In this document: positions 12,934 through 14,196 of the stretch, piece after piece
Layout of the letters: the number at the start of each line of letters is the position of its first letter
Numbering within the stretch: position 1 is the first letter of the stretch
From: Spirochaetaceae bacterium
Lineage (GTDB): Bacteria > Spirochaetota > Spirochaetia > Treponematales > Breznakiellaceae
Length of the DNA: 14,196 bases
NCBI GenBank assembly: GCA_031273985.1
Contig: JAISQV010000006.1
Location: 1-14,196, forward strand
Direction: 5' to 3'
Translations under genes and position numbers: made by a program
The notes under the pieces: model-generated
Told to the model about the DNA's origin: nothing
Seen by the model: only the letters and a program-made list of their open reading frames with translations
Databases searched by the model: none

Positions 12934-13950
12934 TTACCACCTGATGGTTCCCTTCTGCCAGGCCAGGGCCCTGTTACGGATTCTGAACTGCAGGCTGATA
13001 AGAAAGGAAAAAGTAACCGCTATCACGATAAGGGCCGCGTAAACCTGGGAATAGGCCAGGGTCTCCCGCTGCCAGTTGATATACCAGCCTATGCCGAATT
13101 TGCAGCCTATCATCTCCGCCGCCATGAGGGTGAGGAAGGACGAGGACGTACCGTTAAAGAGCCCCGTAAAAATATTCGGCGCCGCGCCGGGCAGGGCTAT
13201 GGAAAAAATATTCCGCAGCGTGCCCGCACCCAGGGTGCTGGACACCTCAAAGTAACTCTTCCGCACATTCATGATCCCCGAGCTGGTCAGTATCGTGGTG
13301 GGGAACCAGACCCCCAGGGCGATAAGGAAAAGCGCCGCCGAAGTGGCCCTGGTAAAAACCACCAGCGCAATCGGTATCCACGCGGTGGAAGGGATGGGCC
13401 CGACGATGCGGATGAAGGGCATGATCCAGTAGTTCCAGCGGGGGCTCCACCCTATGAGCGTGCCCGTTACTATCCCCACGAAGGCGCCGAGAAAGAAGCC
13501 CCCCAGGAGCAGCCTGAGCGAATAGGCCAGGCAGCGCAGAATGAAAAACCAATCGGTGATGAACACCCACACGATACGTTCCGGCGCGGGAAAGTAGAGG
13601 CTGGGAATCAGGTCCAGCTTAAGCGTGATAATATTGTAGAGGTTGAGCAGGAAGAAGGCGGCCCCCAAAAACCAGGACTTGTAAGCCAGCCGTTCCCGCA
13701 GCTTCCGGCTAAAAACGCTCAGCACCGTTACCAGCGCCAGAACCGCGATAACCAGCAGGTTAAACCGGGTAAACCAGGGCAGCACCTTGGGCCGGTAACT
13801 CGCCGCCACGGGCAGAAGGGCGTGAAGCGCCTGGGTAAGGGCCAGGGAGGCCAGGGGGATCAGCGCCCTGCCGTCGAAGCCTATCTCCCAAACCCCCGTC
13901 TTTTCACGGCTCAGCCCGCCCGGCAGCGACTCCGCCCTTGCCTCCGACAT
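12934..13950 (-). CDS. ABC importer permease (SsuC/TauC-like) with an extra N-terminal membrane region
   Basis: The 338-residue protein is longer than SsuC/TauC (about 250-280). Residues 115-338 are the standard binding-protein-dependent permease domain, starting at FPAPERIVWVF and including the ATPase-contact loop EVSSTLGAGTLRNIFSIALP (235-254). Before it are three extra hydrophobic segments, near 29-50, 63-80 and 93-110. The start at 13950 is chosen because GGAGG lies 5 nt upstream; in-frame ATGs at 13962 and 13968 lack a site. It is the first gene after the promoter at 14017-14045. The extension could adapt the subunit to a partner or substrate, but its role is unknown. Confidence 0.87.
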   Translation of the reverse strand: MSEARAESLPGGLSREKTGVWEIGFDGRALIPLASLALTQALHALLPVAASYRPKVLPWFTRFNLLVIAVLALVTVLSVFSRKLRERLAYKSWFLGAAFFLLNLYNIITLKLDLIPSLYFPAPERIVWVFITDWFFILRCLAYSLRLLLGGFFLGAFVGIVTGTLIGWSPRWNYWIMPFIRIVGPIPSTAWIPIALVVFTRATSAALFLIALGVWFPTTILTSSGIMNVRKSYFEVSSTLGAGTLRNIFSIALPGAAPNIFTGLFNGTSSSFLTLMAAEMIGCKFGIGWYINWQRETLAYSQVYAALIVIAVTFSFLISLQFRIRNRALAWQKGTIRW

Positions 13951-13955
13951 ACACG

Positions 13956-13960
13956 CCTCC
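13956..13960 (-). promoter_or_regulatory. Ribosome binding site that sets the permease start
   Basis: GGAGG on the minus strand is 5 nt before the ATG at 13950. The two upstream in-frame ATGs at 13962 and 13968 have no comparable site, so the shorter protein is preferred. Confidence 0.75.
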
Positions 13961-13968
13961 ATATCCAT

Positions 13969-13984
13969 AGTATACCACTATACT
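13969..13984. promoter_or_regulatory. Interrupted palindrome in the importer leader
   Basis: AGTATA-CCAC-TATACT is a perfect 6-bp inverted repeat with a 4-bp centre, between the promoter and the permease ribosome binding site. It could be a regulator operator or an mRNA hairpin in the leader. Confidence 0.4.
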
Positions 13985-14000
13985 TTATTTATTATAATAT

Positions 14001-14015
14001 CTAGCAACTTACTAG
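14001..14015. promoter_or_regulatory. Operator-like palindrome at the importer transcription start
   Basis: CTAGCAACTTACTAG is a 15-bp inverted repeat with one mismatch, directly after the -10 box and over the expected start of transcription. This is where a repressor would act. No regulator gene is present in the window. Confidence 0.45.
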
Positions 14016-14016
14016 G

Positions 14017-14045
14017 ATATTACAGCAAAGAAAAATTTATGTCAA
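14017..14045 (-). promoter_or_regulatory. Near-consensus sigma-70 promoter of the importer operon
   Basis: On the minus strand a perfect -35 TTGACA (14045-14040) and the -10 TAATAT (14022-14017) are separated by exactly 17 bp. The start of transcription would be near 14010, leaving a leader of about 60 nt before the permease ATG at 13950. It may also drive cysK and the nitrogenase-like genes by read-through. Confidence 0.85.
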
Positions 14046-14072
14046 GAGGGGAAATAAGGGAGGAGTTAGGGG

Positions 14073-14084
14073 GGGGCCGGCCCC
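14073..14084. repeat. GC palindrome bordering the right palindromic repeat
   Basis: GGGGCCGGCCCC is a perfect 12-bp palindrome. A near copy, GGGGCCGAGCCCC, borders the left repeat copy at 135-147, so this GC palindrome seems to be part of, or a preferred flank of, the repeat element. Confidence 0.5.
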
Positions 14085-14196
14085 ATATGCGTTTACTTTG
14101 ATTCATTTTAACCACGAAAGACACGAAAAGCACGAAATTTTTGCTAGTAATCATCTCATTATTCCTCTTCTTTTCGTATCTTTCGTGCTTTTCGTG
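14081..14196. repeat. Palindromic intergenic repeat, right copy (3' end cut by the window)
   Basis: It starts CCCCATATGCGTTTACTT and continues as a near-identical direct repeat of 1-106 (105 of 106 positions from 14091). The second arm is cut by the end of the window. The copy lies in the same orientation as the left one, so the two enclose the whole 14-kb gene block. Confidence 0.85.

Noticed and set aside
1..14196. Transposon, CRISPR array, tRNA or rRNA genes
   Set aside because: No transposase, integrase, regularly spaced direct repeats, cloverleaf-like sequence or rRNA segment was recognised. The end repeats are non-coding palindromes.

Overview
The window holds a block of protein-coding genes that are all on the minus strand, so transcription runs from the right end to the left. 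It looks like a chromosomal piece of a strict anaerobe, most plausibly a spirochaete of the termite-gut Treponema type. The clues are group IV nitrogenase-like genes, loose spirochaete-style lipoprotein signals, an LPP20-type lipoprotein and many palindromic intergenic repeats. The taxonomic call is inference, about 50% sure.

Reading in the direction of transcription: (1) 14196-13969 holds a palindromic repeat, a near-consensus sigma-70 promoter and operator-like palindromes. (2) 13950-11076 is an ABC importer of the SsuABC/TauABC/NMT1 class, with permease, ATPase and periplasmic binding protein. (3) 11043-10998 is a strong intrinsic terminator or attenuator. (4) 10969-5290 is a tight five-gene operon: cysteine synthase (cysK), a NifB-like radical SAM protein, then NifK-like, NifD-like and NifH-like proteins. 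Gaps are 1-17 bp and the ribosome binding sites are good. (5) 5289-5030 is a spacer with three hairpins, a 47-bp relic of a lipoprotein gene and a promoter. (6) 5020-2790 is a tandem pair of paralogous right-handed beta-helix proteins with lipoprotein signals. (7) 2789-2505 is a spacer with hairpins. (8) 2504-500 is an LPP20-like lipoprotein and an FGGY-family carbohydrate kinase. (9) 499-1 is a repeat-filled non-coding stretch that includes a second copy of the right-end palindromic repeat.

The centre of interest is region 4. It encodes a complete two-component nitrogenase-like enzyme (reductase H plus a D/K catalytic pair) with its own NifB-type cofactor maturase, but no NifE, NifN or NifV, and none of the neighbours expected for N2 fixation. 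It sits with cysK and a sulfonate-type importer, which points to sulfur salvage. The closest described system I know is the group IV-C methylthio-alkane reductase (MarBHDK), which cuts C-S bonds in small organic sulfur compounds to release methanethiol. The proposed flow is import of a small organosulfur compound, reductive C-S cleavage, and capture of the sulfur by CysK. This is inference from family and context. The D-like subunit keeps the P-cluster cysteines and the cofactor cysteine but seems to lack the FeMo-cofactor histidine. The NifB-like protein lacks one cysteine thought to bind a precursor cluster.
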